Below, piece by piece: positions 1 through 11,865 of a stretch of DNA of 64,000 bases. The stretch lies in assembly GCA_951804985.1 (NCBI GenBank), contig OX638132.1:5251529-5315528 (forward strand), given 5' to 3'. A model generated the notes under the pieces. The model saw only the letters and a program-made list of their open reading frames with translations. It was not told the origin of the DNA and did not search any database. Position 1 is the first letter of the stretch. Each line of letters starts with the position of its first letter. Position numbers and translations under genes: made by a program. The DNA comes from Dryomyza anilis (taxonomy: Eukaryota > Arthropoda > Insecta > Diptera > Dryomyzidae).

Positions 1-14
1 ACAATACAAAAAAA

Positions 15-50
15 ATGCCCTGACCAAGATTCGAACCTGCGATTCTGAAC
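15..50 (-). repeat. tRNA-like 3' half (SINE or tRNA relic)
   Basis: The minus strand contains GCAGGTTCGAATCTTGG, a pol III B-box and T-loop-like stretch with an imperfect stem. No D-arm or matching acceptor half is present beside it, so it is a relic, probably SINE-derived, and not a working tRNA gene. Confidence 0.35.
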
Positions 51-432
51 TAAATTTAGTAAGTATGGTTTACAATTTAACCTTTTATGATTTAAAATTA
101 ATAAATAAACTGAGAATAAAGTATTTGAGTTTTTTTTTAAACCATTATGCTTTAAATAAACAGAAAAATAACTATTTGAGTTTAAATTTTAATACAAATT
201 TAAATTTTTAAACCACTGAGATTATTTTATAAACTAAAAACATTACGTTTCCATGTTTTTAAAAAAAATATATTAAATTTCAATCTGAAAAAGTTTAAAA
301 ATGGGTGTAACCTAGTGATACATTTAAAAATTAGACATGAAAGTATTGAAATCATCTGTAATCCAAAGTAGAGTTTAAAAAATAACCCAACATTTTTTAC
401 CGTGCATTTATTAAAATCAAATATCAGAAATA

Positions 433-560
433 ACTATTAACCTTTATTTCCATATGGTTTTTCACTGAGAGATATTACTTCTCAAAGAATATTACGGTCT
501 TTCGTTGAGAGTTATATGAATACCATAATTTTAAAGGGGTTTCGTTAATGGTTGCAAGAA
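433..560 (+). repeat. Short dispersed repeat L, copy 1
   Basis: The CCTTTATTTCCAT…TTTTTCACTGAGAGATAT…GAGAGTTATAT pattern recurs at 54866-55018 and, inverted, at 13748-13930. There are no clear termini. Confidence 0.5.
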
Positions 561-1918
561 TGACCTCATAAATTACTGACATCGATAAATTAAACATCCT
601 ACATATTACTCCAATTGTAAAAATGCTAATTGAAGACTAATACAAAGTAATAAAAATTTTCGATTCTTTCATTAAATGTATTGTAGCTAATTGAATGCGT
701 CAATATTGTTTAATTTAGCTTGCCAAAAATAATTACTAGTCTGTCTTACAATGCCACACTATGAGACATATATTGCATCTCCACCTCCTAAGTATTTTAG
801 ACGCAAGATATCTGAATGAATGAAATAAACGGTTTTAGAGACATAAAATATTTAATATAAATTACACTACACTACAAAATTAAAAGAAAAGTTTGCATAT
901 GGCACTATTTTATAATAGAAATGACACAGAATTCGAATATATTAATTAAAAAAAATCTTTGGATAGGTTTACGATAGTATCGTCCATTAACTTTTGAACT
1001 GATTTTTCCAAAGGGTAGTCACATCAATTCTCAAATATTTCGTGTTGTAGATAATTGATTTGATCTAATGTTACACTAAATAAAAAGTAATAAGGCATCC
1101 AATAAAAATGTTTCACTATATTTTGAAATTTGATTGAATTCTATTCTAATTTGAGAGACTTCAAAAATGCAATTTTTTCGACAAAAATTTATATCAATGA
1201 TGCATTTAAAAAATTTGGAAAAATCGAAAAAGCAATGTAAAGGAGAAACAACTTACATTAAAAGCATATTTCAATAGCTTTAAAATGAGACCTATACAAG
1301 GTTTATAGCGTATCTCTATCAATAGATATTTTAATATGAACAACCTACAAAAGTTATTTTTTTCAATTTTTTGTACCTCAGGATAAAGTTGTCCAAAAAA
1401 ATTAAAAAATAATTGACCAAACCTTTTCAATTGATCCTTTCATACCAAAATTTAAACAAAATCCAAGAGGTTTAAATCTCATAGTTGACTTGATTTGGTA
1501 ATTATAGTGTGGGAGTGACTCGATTAAAACATTTCAAGGGCATGATTTAATAGATCATAACTTTGTTGTTATTTTGTTAAAATTTGATAAATCCAATAGT
1601 TCTGATAAGGTCATTAAATTTACTTTTAATAACTATAAAAATGTGTAGATTATCTTACAAGATGTTTTTTTTAAAGATTTTTCAAAATTGAAAAAGTTGT
1701 CTAATTTGAATTGTTTTGTCGTATAATGACCTATAACTCAGGTCTTTCAAAACCTATTTTAATAAATAAAAAAGTTTTGGTAAGCTAAATGCGTTGGTTT
1801 TTCAAAAACTTATACACTTTTGAAATTACTCACGTAAATGCTGAGTGTTAATTACATAAGTAACATAAAGTAGGAAAATGCGAATTTGCACACATAAGAG
1901 CAAATTAAAAAAAAAAAA
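561..1918. other. AT-rich stretch without recognised features
   Basis: I see only AT-rich DNA with short chance open frames. No repeat family or gene is recognised. Confidence 0.6.
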
Positions 1919-1920
1919 AA

Positions 1921-2573
1921 CGAGTTGGGAAAGTTAGGTCACATGGGTAAGTTCGGTCCCATTGGGCGGACTTTTCTAGTCGGTCGAGCCCGACTATGGA
2001 ATACCCTACACTCTGGGTGGATATATTAGTGGTATCATTTGGTGGGATAATTTTTAATGATTTACGATTAAAATTTCCACTACAAAAAATCGGTAAATAA
2101 TGAAAAAAATTTAAATGTGGGCGGATCACGTCCATTTTTGGAACATATATTTTTAGGAAAATTCTTACAATATGTTTTAAATTTTATAACTATATCTTGA
2201 ATAGTTTTTGAGTTATTGGTTCCTAAATAGTAATAAATAAGTGAGTTGTATGGGGGGTGGGCGTGTCCGTTGACCGATTTTGCTCAAATCCAAACACCGA
2301 ACTATTTTTTTGCTAAAACGTATTGAAACCAAATTTCATTACATTGTGACCATTATTTTTTTAATTACCTTTTATCTGGTCAGACAACAAGACAGCAAGA
2401 CAGACGGACAGACAGGCGGACATGGCTAAACGGACTCGGGTATTGATGCTGATCAAGGCCCTTTCCGGCATGGAAAATTATATAATTTTCCATGCCGGAC
2501 ACGCCTCCTAAGGGGCGTTACAATATATGCACAAAGTTAATATACCCTGTACCTCATAGGTGTAGGGTATAAC
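1921..2573 (+). mobile_element. Helentron-like (mini-me type) family B, copy B1
   Basis: It begins CGAGTTGGGAAAGTTAGGTC and carries the hairpin TAGTCGG…CCGACTAT. It has ATACCCTACAC near the 5' end and GTGTAGGGTAT at the 3' end (subterminal inverted repeats), plus (GACA)n followed by TGCTGATCAA. It differs from other copies by a perfect 34-bp palindrome at 2465-2498 in place of the (TA)n core. Confidence 0.75.
2465..2498. repeat. Perfect 34-bp palindrome inside B1
   Basis: The sequence reads CCGGCATGGAAAATTAT and then its exact complement. It replaces the usual core AAGAATATATATACTTTTCC and appears to be a reversed copy of the adjoining CCATGCCGG segment. Confidence 0.9.
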
Positions 2574-2729
2574 TAAAAGTGATATAGAAATTGTGTAAAT
2601 GCCTATCGAAAAATATAGGTGGGAAATTTTGAATACGACATTTTATGGAATTTGTTGCATAGGTAATTATTCAACTAAAGCAACGAATTGTTCATAAACA
2701 AATGGTTAATGGGGAAATAAGAAAAATTA

Positions 2730-3808
2730 TACTACCCAACCCTAGTAGAAATTTTGGTAGGGCCTGGTCATGAAGTGATCATGTCATTATTTGAGATGAT
2801 CGGGATATGACGAGGCCCATAATGTCCTTGTAACGCAGTGTCCTGATCATGTATTGACCGCAGGCCATGATCATGTACTGATCGGGCAATTCCCCATTTT
2901 AATATTTACCCGACAATTGCCTTGTCTGAGCCCGAGCATAATAGGGTTTCCCTCATTAATCTCGATCATTGACTGATGCTAATTTCGTTATGAGGAACAA
3001 GTAATGTAGCTATGATCGGGAACATTGACTGTTTAGATAATGTAAACCCTGCTATGGTAAGCATGATAAGGGCATGCAAAGACAATGATCATATTTTTTC
3101 TAAAAGGGCTTACTCAACGAAAACCCGATCATTTCCCGATGGCACATCGGGTAAATTTCTTCTAGGGAACACGATTTTTGCCATGGACATCCAATACATC
3201 AATTCTTGTACTGTGTTAGACTGCATACTGGGTTTTTTTTTCTACTACGTAACGTTTTTGGGAACAAAACTTTAATTTTCAGTAATTTGTTTGTAAAATT
3301 TAAATTTTAAGAGTTTATGGCGGAAACAGTGTCGATAAAGCATATTTTCAAAATGAGAACTGATACAAAAAAGCTATTAATTGTCGTCGTTAACTTGAGC
3401 TATTCTCTGCATAACCGTAAATTATATTCACACATATCATTAGATTCAACTGCTAAAAAATCGTCCAAAAATAGTATAAATAAATTTATATATTTCGAGT
3501 TCAGAATCAAAAATCTTAAAAACCTTTCGAAATAATAGTATTTATTGGTATATTGTAATTAGTCTTGACAATTAAAAGAAAAATTGCGTTCACACTATCT
3601 AGAAAAATTAGTTATGAAATGAACTTTATTTTTTTAATTCTAAAAAGTGGTTGTAAAGGGCCTAACATTTCGAGAGATAATTTCTTAAAAACGTTACGTT
3701 ATAGAAAAAAAAACTGGGTATGCAGTCAAAATCAGCAACCGCGGGTTATATAGAATTGATGTATGGGATGTCTATGCCAAATTTTTTTTTCGTTTTGTTG
3801 AGAAGTGC
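2730..3808 (+). mobile_element. Non-autonomous element K1 with TGATCGG-rich interior
   Basis: Ends resemble those of K2: a left end near TACTACCCAACCC and a right end CGTTTTGTTGAGAAGTG. Between 2750 and 3150 the interior repeats ATGATCAT / TGATCGGG motifs on both strands. Open frames at 3012-3753 are chance frames through the repeat. Confidence 0.5.
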
Positions 3809-3879
3809 CATCTTTAATACTAATATACATTAGTTTCTATTAATTTCTATTAGACACGCTAAACTTATATATATATAAA

Positions 3880-3995
3880 TTGTCTACATTCTTTTGGAGA
3901 TTGTCTACATTGTTCTAGAAATTGTCTACATAGAATTGTCGACATGTAGACAAGTGTAAGTAATTGTGTAGTCTACTTATGTAGACAATCTCACA
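3880..3995. repeat. TTGTCTACAT cluster, direct and inverted
   Basis: ATTGTCTACAT recurs three or four times in direct order and then as ATGTAGACAA, giving a potential hairpin. Confidence 0.5.
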
Positions 3996-4970
3996 AAAGT
4001 CTGTATATAATACAGCATGAGTAGATATTAACTTCGCATGCGTCAATAATGAAGAAATACTATCCGACCAATCAAATCCTTGCAATCTGTTTATGTCTCT
4101 GCAACGAGCAAGCAGTACTTTTTATTACTTAGGTAATAAACTGTACATACAATAAATTTTATTACTATTTGAAATTAATAAAAAACGTAATAAAACTAAA
4201 TATATTTTGAATTTTAATATGTTTTTCATACTTAATATTATTTAAGTTTTTAATTTAATTTTTAATACCTACATAATAAAAATTAGTTTATAAGTATTTC
4301 TTTCAAATTTTATTATGAGCATATTCAACCTAGGGACCTCTGAACGGTAATCGAATTATATTTTACTCTATACATATAGTAAATGATTGACTTAGACTGA
4401 CTATAACATTCCAAATTCTTAATATATTTAATACAACTGTTATGGAAACCGTATTTGAGAGCCCAAACCGATATAACCACATTCCGCTTTAAAACTATTT
4501 TAATTTTGAAAATAAGTATGAAAAATATATAGAAAAATTAATTTTCAGTGAATAGGTTTTTGTTACTTGTATTTTAAACTAACCCAATATTATGTGAAAT
4601 ATATTAATATGGTCAAAAATTGACAATTAACTACAAAAACTAAACCCGTAATTTGAAATCTCTACACTGAAACCGATATCATATGAAACAGTTACCAAAA
4701 CGAGAAAAATACCAAAATCATTATTCGTTTGGTATTCAATAATTTTAATTCTTGATTACAACAACTAATAAAATATCACAAAAATATCCGACGTTCAGGT
4801 CACATTTCGTATTGGTTTCGAAATAAGATTCAGGAACTTTCAAAAAAAACACACTAGCAAGCAGTCATGACAAGCAGGAATGACGCTGAATCTAGTGAAG
4901 GTTAGGAAAAAAGATTAGTATTTAATAATCTATTCATTATATTATCTATATTACGTTATCTATATTATAT
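3996..4970. other. AT-rich stretch without recognised features
   Basis: No gene or repeat family was recognised in this interval. Confidence 0.5.
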
Positions 4971-4973
4971 GAA

Positions 4974-5118
4974 ACTCCTGGTCCGTCTGTCCGGTTCTTT
5001 CAGCATCACGTTTAAACCGTTGAACCGATTTTACTGAAATTTTACGGGGAGTCCGGGTATATATGAGAGAGACTAGACAAGGGCCTGGCACTTCCCATAC
5101 ATCATTAACTTATATAAG
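4974..5118 (-). repeat. Dispersed repeat end Q1
   Basis: On the minus strand it reads TATGGGAAGTGCC…AAATCGGTTCAACGG…GGACAGACGGACC. The same order occurs at 28390-28572 on the plus strand. It looks like the 3' end of a retroelement-type dispersed repeat; the family is not identified. Confidence 0.4.
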
Positions 5119-5129
5119 CTGCTTTTAAT

Positions 5130-5487
5130 GCAGCTAAAAAAAGAAAAAAAAAACACAAAAACCAAATCAAAAATACAAACACATATATAAAAAAATACTC
5201 GATAGCTAAAACACAAATTAAAAAACCAAAACAAAAGCAAAAACACAAAAGAAAATCAAAAATACTAAAATAAGAGAATGATCACAAAAACAAAAGTTAA
5301 AACAAAGTCAAAAATACAAAAGCAAATACAAAAACAAAACACAAAATAAAATAAAAATCAAAACATAAGAGAAAAATCAAAAACACAAAAGCCAAAATGA
5401 AGGAAAAACAAAATAAAATATACAAAAGAAAAATATAGGAAAAACAAAAGCAAAAACACAAAAAAAAAACTAAATCACAAACAAAAA
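5130..5487. repeat. A-rich (AAAACACAAAAGC)n low-complexity array
   Basis: A-rich degenerate array that continues on the other side of element A1 (to about 6480). A1 is therefore inserted inside it. The complementary array occurs at 27065-27640 beside A5. Confidence 0.7.
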
Positions 5488-6032
5488 CCAGTTGGAAAGG
5501 TTAGATCACATGGGAAATTTTAAAGTAGGTGTAATTATGATAGTTAGGATTATAAAAATTATAGTCGGTCTAAGCCGACTATAAATACCCTACACATATG
5601 TGTGGTTACCATTCAAAGTGATATATAGGTCACCAGGGTATACGAATCCTGTAAATAACTACAAACATTCAATCGCTGAAGAATTTCCATTCATTTGATA
5701 CCCAAATTTACAAATGGGTAGGTGTACCGAATTTCGATTTTTTTTTTTGTGAACCACATGTCTTTTCGCCGGCAAACATTATTATCATGTATTTGAGCAT
5801 GATGTCAATATATATTTGACCAAAAAAGTTTACGTAAGCACGTATACATAAAAATTGATCTTTATATGTACATTTTATATGAGGTATTTGAACAGAAGTG
5901 GTCGGATCATAGGTCACAATGGACCGATCTCCAATTTTTTAGCACATACAGCGTAGGTATATTAGTAATCTAAGTTATAAGTTTCTTTTATCTAGCTCTT
6001 CAATTTTAAAAGAAGTAGAGATTTCAACAGAC

Positions 6033-6068
<36 letters not shown>

Positions 6069-6070
6069 GA

Positions 6071-6112
<42 letters not shown>

Positions 6113-6253
6113 GGACAGACAGACGGACAGACAGACGGACAGACGGACTCAAGAATATATATATACTTTTCCATACCGGAGATGATTCCTTCTGGGTGTT
6201 ACAAACGGCGTACCAAACTGAATATACCGTTTCACTCTTAGTGAAGGGTATAA
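5488..6253 (+). mobile_element. Helentron-like family A, copy A1
   Basis: It runs from CCAGTTGGAAAGGTTAGATC to a final GAAGGGTATA. It carries the TATAGTCGGTCTAAGCCGAC hairpin, ATACCCTACAC near the 5' end with its complement at the 3' end, a long (GACA/GACG)n run at 6030-6150, then CAAGAATATATATACTTTTC. This layout, a (GTCY)n and a (TA)n tract around a conserved core, is that of dipteran mini-me / DINE-1 elements. No transposase is present. Confidence 0.8.
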
Positions 6254-6480
6254 ACACAAAAGAAAAGACAAAACATATGAACAAAAGGAAAGACACAAAA
6301 ATAAAAGCAATGACAAAGACACAAAAAAAAGACAAAAACAATGTTAAAAACAAAAGTAAGAATTCAAAAACGCATACACATAAACAAAAATACCAAACCA
6401 GAAAAAAAAATGCAAAAACACAACACAAAAGCGAAAACGCACAATAACAAAAAAAAAATGCAAACACAAAATCAAAAACA
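6254..6480. repeat. A-rich array, continuation past A1
   Basis: Same AAAACACAAAAG-type array as at 5130-5487. Open frames through it on both strands are low-complexity artefacts. Confidence 0.65.
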
Positions 6481-7478
6481 ATGCAATATGCGTGGTTTTA
6501 TAACTTTTATTTTCGTATTTCTACAAAACTCATATATCTCACTTACTATAAATGTCGTATTTATTACTACTTCGCATAGACATATATTTTGAAATCCCCT
6601 TTTCCAAGAAATATTTATATGAAGTTTCGCCACAAAAAAAATATATTTTAAAAATGTATTATAATATTTAATTTTTATATTTATTTACAGAAGCAACATA
6701 GACAACGAGTACTTTAAAGTAATTTTGAATATTTTTATGAATATATTTCAGATCCATAAATCCTCATTTCGCCTTCCATTAGAGAGTAAGCAAAAAATAA
6801 CGAGATAATCATTGTCTCACTTTGTAAATGAAAGAATGGATGAGACCTACTTCAAATTCTCAATTTGCAATTTACATGTCATGACCCCACATTTGCTCTT
6901 TGCTTATTATATAAAAGATGATCAAATGCGGTTTTTTCAGAAAAATATAATGCGCAAAATGCATGGAGATTCCAGTTCATTTGGAACACAAAATCATCTA
7001 GATATTGTCGTAATGCTGATTTTTACCACTGAGTATAAATTGCAATGGCACGTTGCATTAGCGCTAATGCAGTGCTCTTTTTCCCGTAGGGTATGTTAAT
7101 TAAAAATATAGGCAAATAGTTTAGAACGCATGCGTCAATTTAACAGAACAGCTGATAGAAAATAAATCATATTACAAAACAATTTCATTCATAATTTGCA
7201 TTTCACAAATCGACAAAATACGATTGACTTTGTTCGGCAGACATTGAAAAAAAGAAACAAAAAAAAATAGATAACAGTTAACCTATTTCGGATGTGAAAG
7301 AAGCGCAGGGTTGCCAGGTGATTATAGTCATTTGGACTTTGCTCAAATGATGTTGAGATGTTTTTTTGTCAATAAACAACGATTTTAGTAAATATGTTAA
7401 AATATTTTTGTAAATTATTTTTTTTATAACAAAAATTAATATCATTCTGAAAACTTATTAACCATATTAGGTATGCAA
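6481..7478. other. AT-rich stretch without recognised features
   Basis: No gene is supported. A 95-codon plus-strand frame at 6812-7099 has no recognisable domain or composition bias. Confidence 0.5.
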
Positions 7479-8164
7479 CGAGTTGGGAAAGTAAGGTCAC
7501 ATGGGTAAGTTCGGGCACATGGGGCGGATTTTTATAGTCGGTCGGGCCCGACTATGGAATACCCTACACCTTTGGTGGAGATATTAATGAGGAATATTTA
7601 ATTGTATACCTTAATGTTAAATTTTTAATTATGCTGAACCTCAGAATATTATTCATATATCAGAAATTTACGTCTTATAACCCCATAAATTAAAAAAATT
7701 ATATAAAAGTATAAACAACTAAAAAAAAAATTGAAAAATATAATTGGGCGGACTACGCCCATATTTAAAATTTTGAAAGGCTAATATTTCATAGATTTGA
7801 TTTTAATAATTTACGGAACAAATTTCCACTATGAAAATCCGGGAAATAATGAAAAAAAAAAAAGTGGGCGGATCACGCCCATTTTTGGACCACATATTTT
7901 TAGGTGAATTATAACAATATGTTTTAAATTTTATAACTATATCTTGAATACTTTTCGAGTTATTAGTTCCTAAAGAGTTATTTAAAAGTGACTTGTATGG
8001 GAGGTGGGCGTGTCCGTTGACCGATTTGGCTCATTTTCAAACTCAGTTCCTACTTTTGGCTAAAATATATTGAGACGAAATTTCATCGCATTCTGATCAG
8101 TATTTCTCAAGTTATTCTGTATTCGGACAGCAAGACAGCAAGACAGCAAGACAGCAAGACAGCA

Positions 8165-8204
<40 letters not shown>

Positions 8205-8342
8205 GGACATGGCTAAACGGACTCGGGTAGTGATGCTGATCAAGAATATATATACTTTTCCATACCGGACACGCCTCCTAAGGGGCGTTACAATATATGC
8301 ACAAAGTTAATATACCCTGTACCTTATAGGTGTAGGGTATAA
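7479..8342 (+). mobile_element. Helentron-like family B, copy B2 (longest copy)
   Basis: It begins CGAGTTGGGAAAGTAAGG and ends AGGTGTAGGGTATA. It has the TAGTCGGTCGGGCCCGACTA hairpin, subterminal ATACCCTACAC, AAGACAGC repeats, (GACA)n at 8105-8210 and the CAAGAATATATATACTTTTC core. At about 860 bp it is the most complete B copy seen here. Confidence 0.8.
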
Positions 8343-8825
8343 TTAATTTAATTTTATAGAAATGCATTTGTCAATCAATCGTTAGTATGTGGTATTTATA
8401 ATAATAAAGCTCGATGATATACAAACATTTGAAAAATTATATAAAAATATTTGATTACAAACTATTTTTTCTAATTCTTCTCAGATTTGGCAAGTTTTAT
8501 AACTCTATGAATACTACAGACGTATAGCCTTATTATGACATTTTCATGACAAAGTCCATTCATTGATGTGTATGTTGATGTGTATGTTGTTACCTGATTC
8601 TATGTGTTTATTCGAAGTCAACAGTATAAGTTTCCAATTAAACATTCAAATGTTGAAAAACCTTTTTTTAGTGTGTAAAACTATGAAATGTCTAAGTACA
8701 ATTTTGGTCAGGGAACATCAATTTATTAATTTTTTAAAATTTAAGAATGTGCATTTGTTTTGGTTTTTAAATCTTAATAATAATTGTTAATAGTTGCGGT
8801 TTTAATTGATATAAAGCTTAAATGA
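8343..8825. other. AT-rich stretch without recognised features
   Basis: Nothing recognised. A 75-codon frame at 8563-8790 has no domain support. Confidence 0.5.
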
Positions 8826-8963
8826 TTTGGTGTGTCCATTAACCGATTTTGTTCATTTCCATACTAAGGACCACTTTTTGTCTAAAAAAAAAACAAAATT
8901 CCATTGCATTCTGACTAGTATTTCACAAGTTACCTTGTACAGACAGACGGACATGTTCTGATG
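8826..8963 (+). repeat. Family B fragment B4
   Basis: It matches the interior of B2, in the order GTGTCC…TTAACCGATTTTG, then CATTGCATTCTGA, then GACAGACGGACATG. Both ends are missing. Confidence 0.6.
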
Positions 8964-9420
8964 CGTGGTCACTTCGATTATATCAGTGAGGACGCCAAGC
9001 AACCTTGAAAACTTAAAAGCTTAGTTTTTTGTTCTAAAAGAGTTTGGCCAATGATGCATTCGTTTGAGTCACAAGTACGTCAGGCATTCTGCGAATTCTA
9101 ACATATCGCATGGCCGCCTCTTGTTCGCAAGGTTGTTGATCACCGGTGTCATTTGAACCAAAAATTTGTTTGTATTTTTTACTGCCCACATCAAACTGGC
9201 ATAAATTAAAAGTTCTGATAGTAAAGGACAAACGGTGTAAGGCGGCTGCCCTTTGTAGGTCAGCAAATATGCCGGTAAAAGTCAACTATTTTTTATGTAG
9301 CGTAACAGGTAGATGTCGTGTCGGATGTACGAAAAGATAGGCGGACAGGAACACGCTCATAAATGATATCTAGGCAATTGTATAGAACGCTAGACTAGCG
9401 GCATAAGAGAAGGAATGAGC
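8964..9420. other. Less AT-rich island of unknown nature
   Basis: This segment contains more G+C than its surroundings and two overlapping minus-strand frames (83 codons at 9285-9034 and 65 at 9266-9069). I do not recognise either product. A decayed retroelement or processed pseudogene is possible. Confidence 0.3.
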
Positions 9421-9589
9421 AGGATATCAAAACAAAAATTTGAGTGCCTCAGTAGGACGAATCGAAACCAAACTTTTATTTTTATTTAAAATTGTAATAG
9501 GACCTAAAAGTTACATAATTCTGTAAGACATTACCACAAAAAGGTCTATCAAGTTGCAGGTTCTACGAATGACATTTGTATTAAAATCT

Positions 9590-9685
9590 TTGCAGGCCGA
9601 AAATGCTATCAGTCGATAGTCCTGACCTGACACAAAGATATCATTGAGGAATCATTGATGTCAGTTCCCACTGGGATACCAGAGT
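9590..9685 (+). repeat. Dispersed repeat fragment, CGAAAATGCTATC type
   Basis: The sequence around GCCGAAAATGCTATC…CTGACCTGACA…TCATTGAGGAATCATT recurs at 43998-44093 inside repeat P1. Confidence 0.5.
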
Positions 9686-10364
9686 TTTTATTTTTGTCTA
9701 TTTTTGAATAGAAATTCAAGCAAACTGTTGCTGTTTGTTTAGCTCTGTTTTCAATGTACCTACATCTGCTGAGAATGGAAGATTGAAAACAGGTCGGACT
9801 TATTGACCCAGCATGCAAATGAGCCAACATGTATCTAGTGTCCTTTGTTTGAATATTTTTTGCTTGAATTATAGGAGTGTTAAATGACATGTTTTCAACG
9901 GATATCCCCAAATTAATTCATTTTTTTACATAATATATGGCAATTCTACTGTTTTACCAGAGGTTAACCTTTTCGAAAAATCCTGAATAACTCTCACTAA
10001 ATAACATTTACTAAATAAATAAGTAAAAAACCAAAAATTAAAAAAAAAAAAAAGATTTTGGTCTGAGACGAACCTTTATTTTTGAAAATGTTCGTTTTCG
10101 GTCAGAGAGTAATCTTTATTTTGGAAAATTTTCGGTTGCGGTTGAACAGTGAGAGATATAAAGTTTAACAAAATATATTTCTCATTAGTAATTTTTAAGA
10201 AATTGAGAAGCGTTGATGCACAATTCTCTTTTCAGATGATTAGCAATATTTCTGGACCACAGAATGACTGATGGTAGCTTTTGATTGAAAATTTGGGTAA
10301 ATATGTTATTAAAACCCTAGAAGCCAAAATTAAAAATTGTTTATCGAAAATAATGATTTTAAAG

Positions 10365-11040
10365 TTTTTAATTATGCTGAACCTACCCACACTCAGAATA
10401 TTATTCATATATCAGAAATTTACGTCTTATATCCCCATAAATTAAAAAATGTATATAAAGTATAAAAAACTAAAAAAAAAATTGAAAAATATAATTGGGC
10501 GGACCACGCCTATATTTAAAATTTTGAAAGGCTAATATTTCATAGATTTGATTTTAATAATTTACGGATCAAATTTCCACTATGAAATCCCGGGAAATAA
10601 TGAAAAAAAAAAGTAGTCGGATCACGCCCATTTTTGGACCACATATTTTAAGGTGAAGTCTAATAATACGTTTTAAATTTTATAACTGTACCTTGAATAC
10701 TTTTCGAGTTATTAGTTTCGAAAGAGTTATATAAAAGTGACTTGTATGGGAGGTGGGCGTGTCAGTTGACCGATTTGGCTCATTTTCAAACTAAGTTCCT
10801 ACTTTTGGCTAAAATATATTGAGACGAAATTTCATCGCATTCTGATCAGTGTTTCTCAAGTTATTCTGTATTCGGACAGCAAGACGGACAGACAGACAGA
10901 CGGACATGGTTAAACGGACTCGGGTAGTGATGCTGATCAAGAATATATAAACTTTTCCATACCGGACATGCCTCCTAAGGGGTGTTACAATATATGCACA
11001 AAATTAATATACCCTGTACCTCATAGGTGTAGGGTATAAA
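10365..11040 (+). mobile_element. Helentron-like family B, copy B3 (5' truncated)
   Basis: It aligns by eye with B2 from about 7625 to its end, with the same TAATTATGCTGAACCT start of the match, ATTGGGCGGACCACGCC, a short (GACA)n and final AGGTGTAGGGTATA. The 5' hairpin portion is missing. Confidence 0.75.
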
Positions 11041-11165
11041 AAATGTTGGATGATACAAAGCAATACTCGAAATCAGCATTTAAAAAAAATCGATAAAAAA
11101 ACAATGTTGAAAAATTTTCGAAAAAAAAATCGGCGACAAATACTACGCATGTTCGAAAACAACAT

Positions 11166-11424
11166 ATCGTCATTGTAGAACTAAAATTCACCAACTACAT
11201 TTTCGAAATGCCAATTATCCATTTACAAAAATATTTATATATCTGTCAATTTATGAACTACGAGCTCAATATTTTTACCAAATAATAAAAAAAATGTGAA
11301 TATATCAATAGGTATTTCAACATTAAAAATATATCAATTATTTTTTATAATAAAAATCAACAAACTTGAAATTTCAAATTTTCACAAAAATATAGTTGGG
11401 GACTTTTAGTTCTACAACGACGAT
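11166..11424. mobile_element. Short MITE R1 with ATCGTCNTTGTAGAAC termini
   Basis: Terminal inverted repeats begin ATCGTCATTGTAGAACTAAA on the left and read GTTCTACAACGACGAT on the right. Length is about 260 bp. Related copies lie at about 15977-16216 and, partly, at 21130-21350. Confidence 0.7.
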
Positions 11425-11865
11425 ATTATATAAAAAAATGTATTCGATAATTTTAACAATGCTCGAAAATTTTCGAAACAAAACAAAATGTTTAAATTAT
11501 TTTTTGGATGATGTTCGAAATCACCATTTTAAAAAATCACCATAGAAAAACAATGTTTGAAAATTTTCGAAAAAAAAAAAACAACGACAAAACAACGCAA
11601 TGTTCGAAAACAATATATTATATCAAAAATATGTATTCGATATAATACGAATAAAATAACCATTTCAAAAAATCGCAATAAAAAAACAATGTTCGAAAAT
11701 TTTCGAAAAAAAATTGTTAACATTTTTTTTTTGGATGATGCAACGCAATGTTCGGAATCACCGTTTTAAAAAATCGACAAAAACAGCAATGTTCGAAAAT
11801 TTTCGAAAAAAATAAAATTAGCTAAAAAAAAAATTGGACGGCAAAAACAACGCAATGGTAGAAAT

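Noticed and set aside
15..50. tRNA gene at the window start
   Set aside because: Only a T-loop-like half is present and no cloverleaf can be completed, so it is a relic.
6024..6467. 147-codon minus-strand frame rich in Ser, Val, Cys, Leu
   Set aside because: It reads through the (GACA)n run of A1 and the flanking A-rich array; the SVCLSVCL repeat is simply the microsatellite translated.
2400..8210. CRISPR-like array from regular GACA spacing
   Set aside because: The repeats are 4-bp microsatellites within eukaryotic transposable elements, with no spacers.
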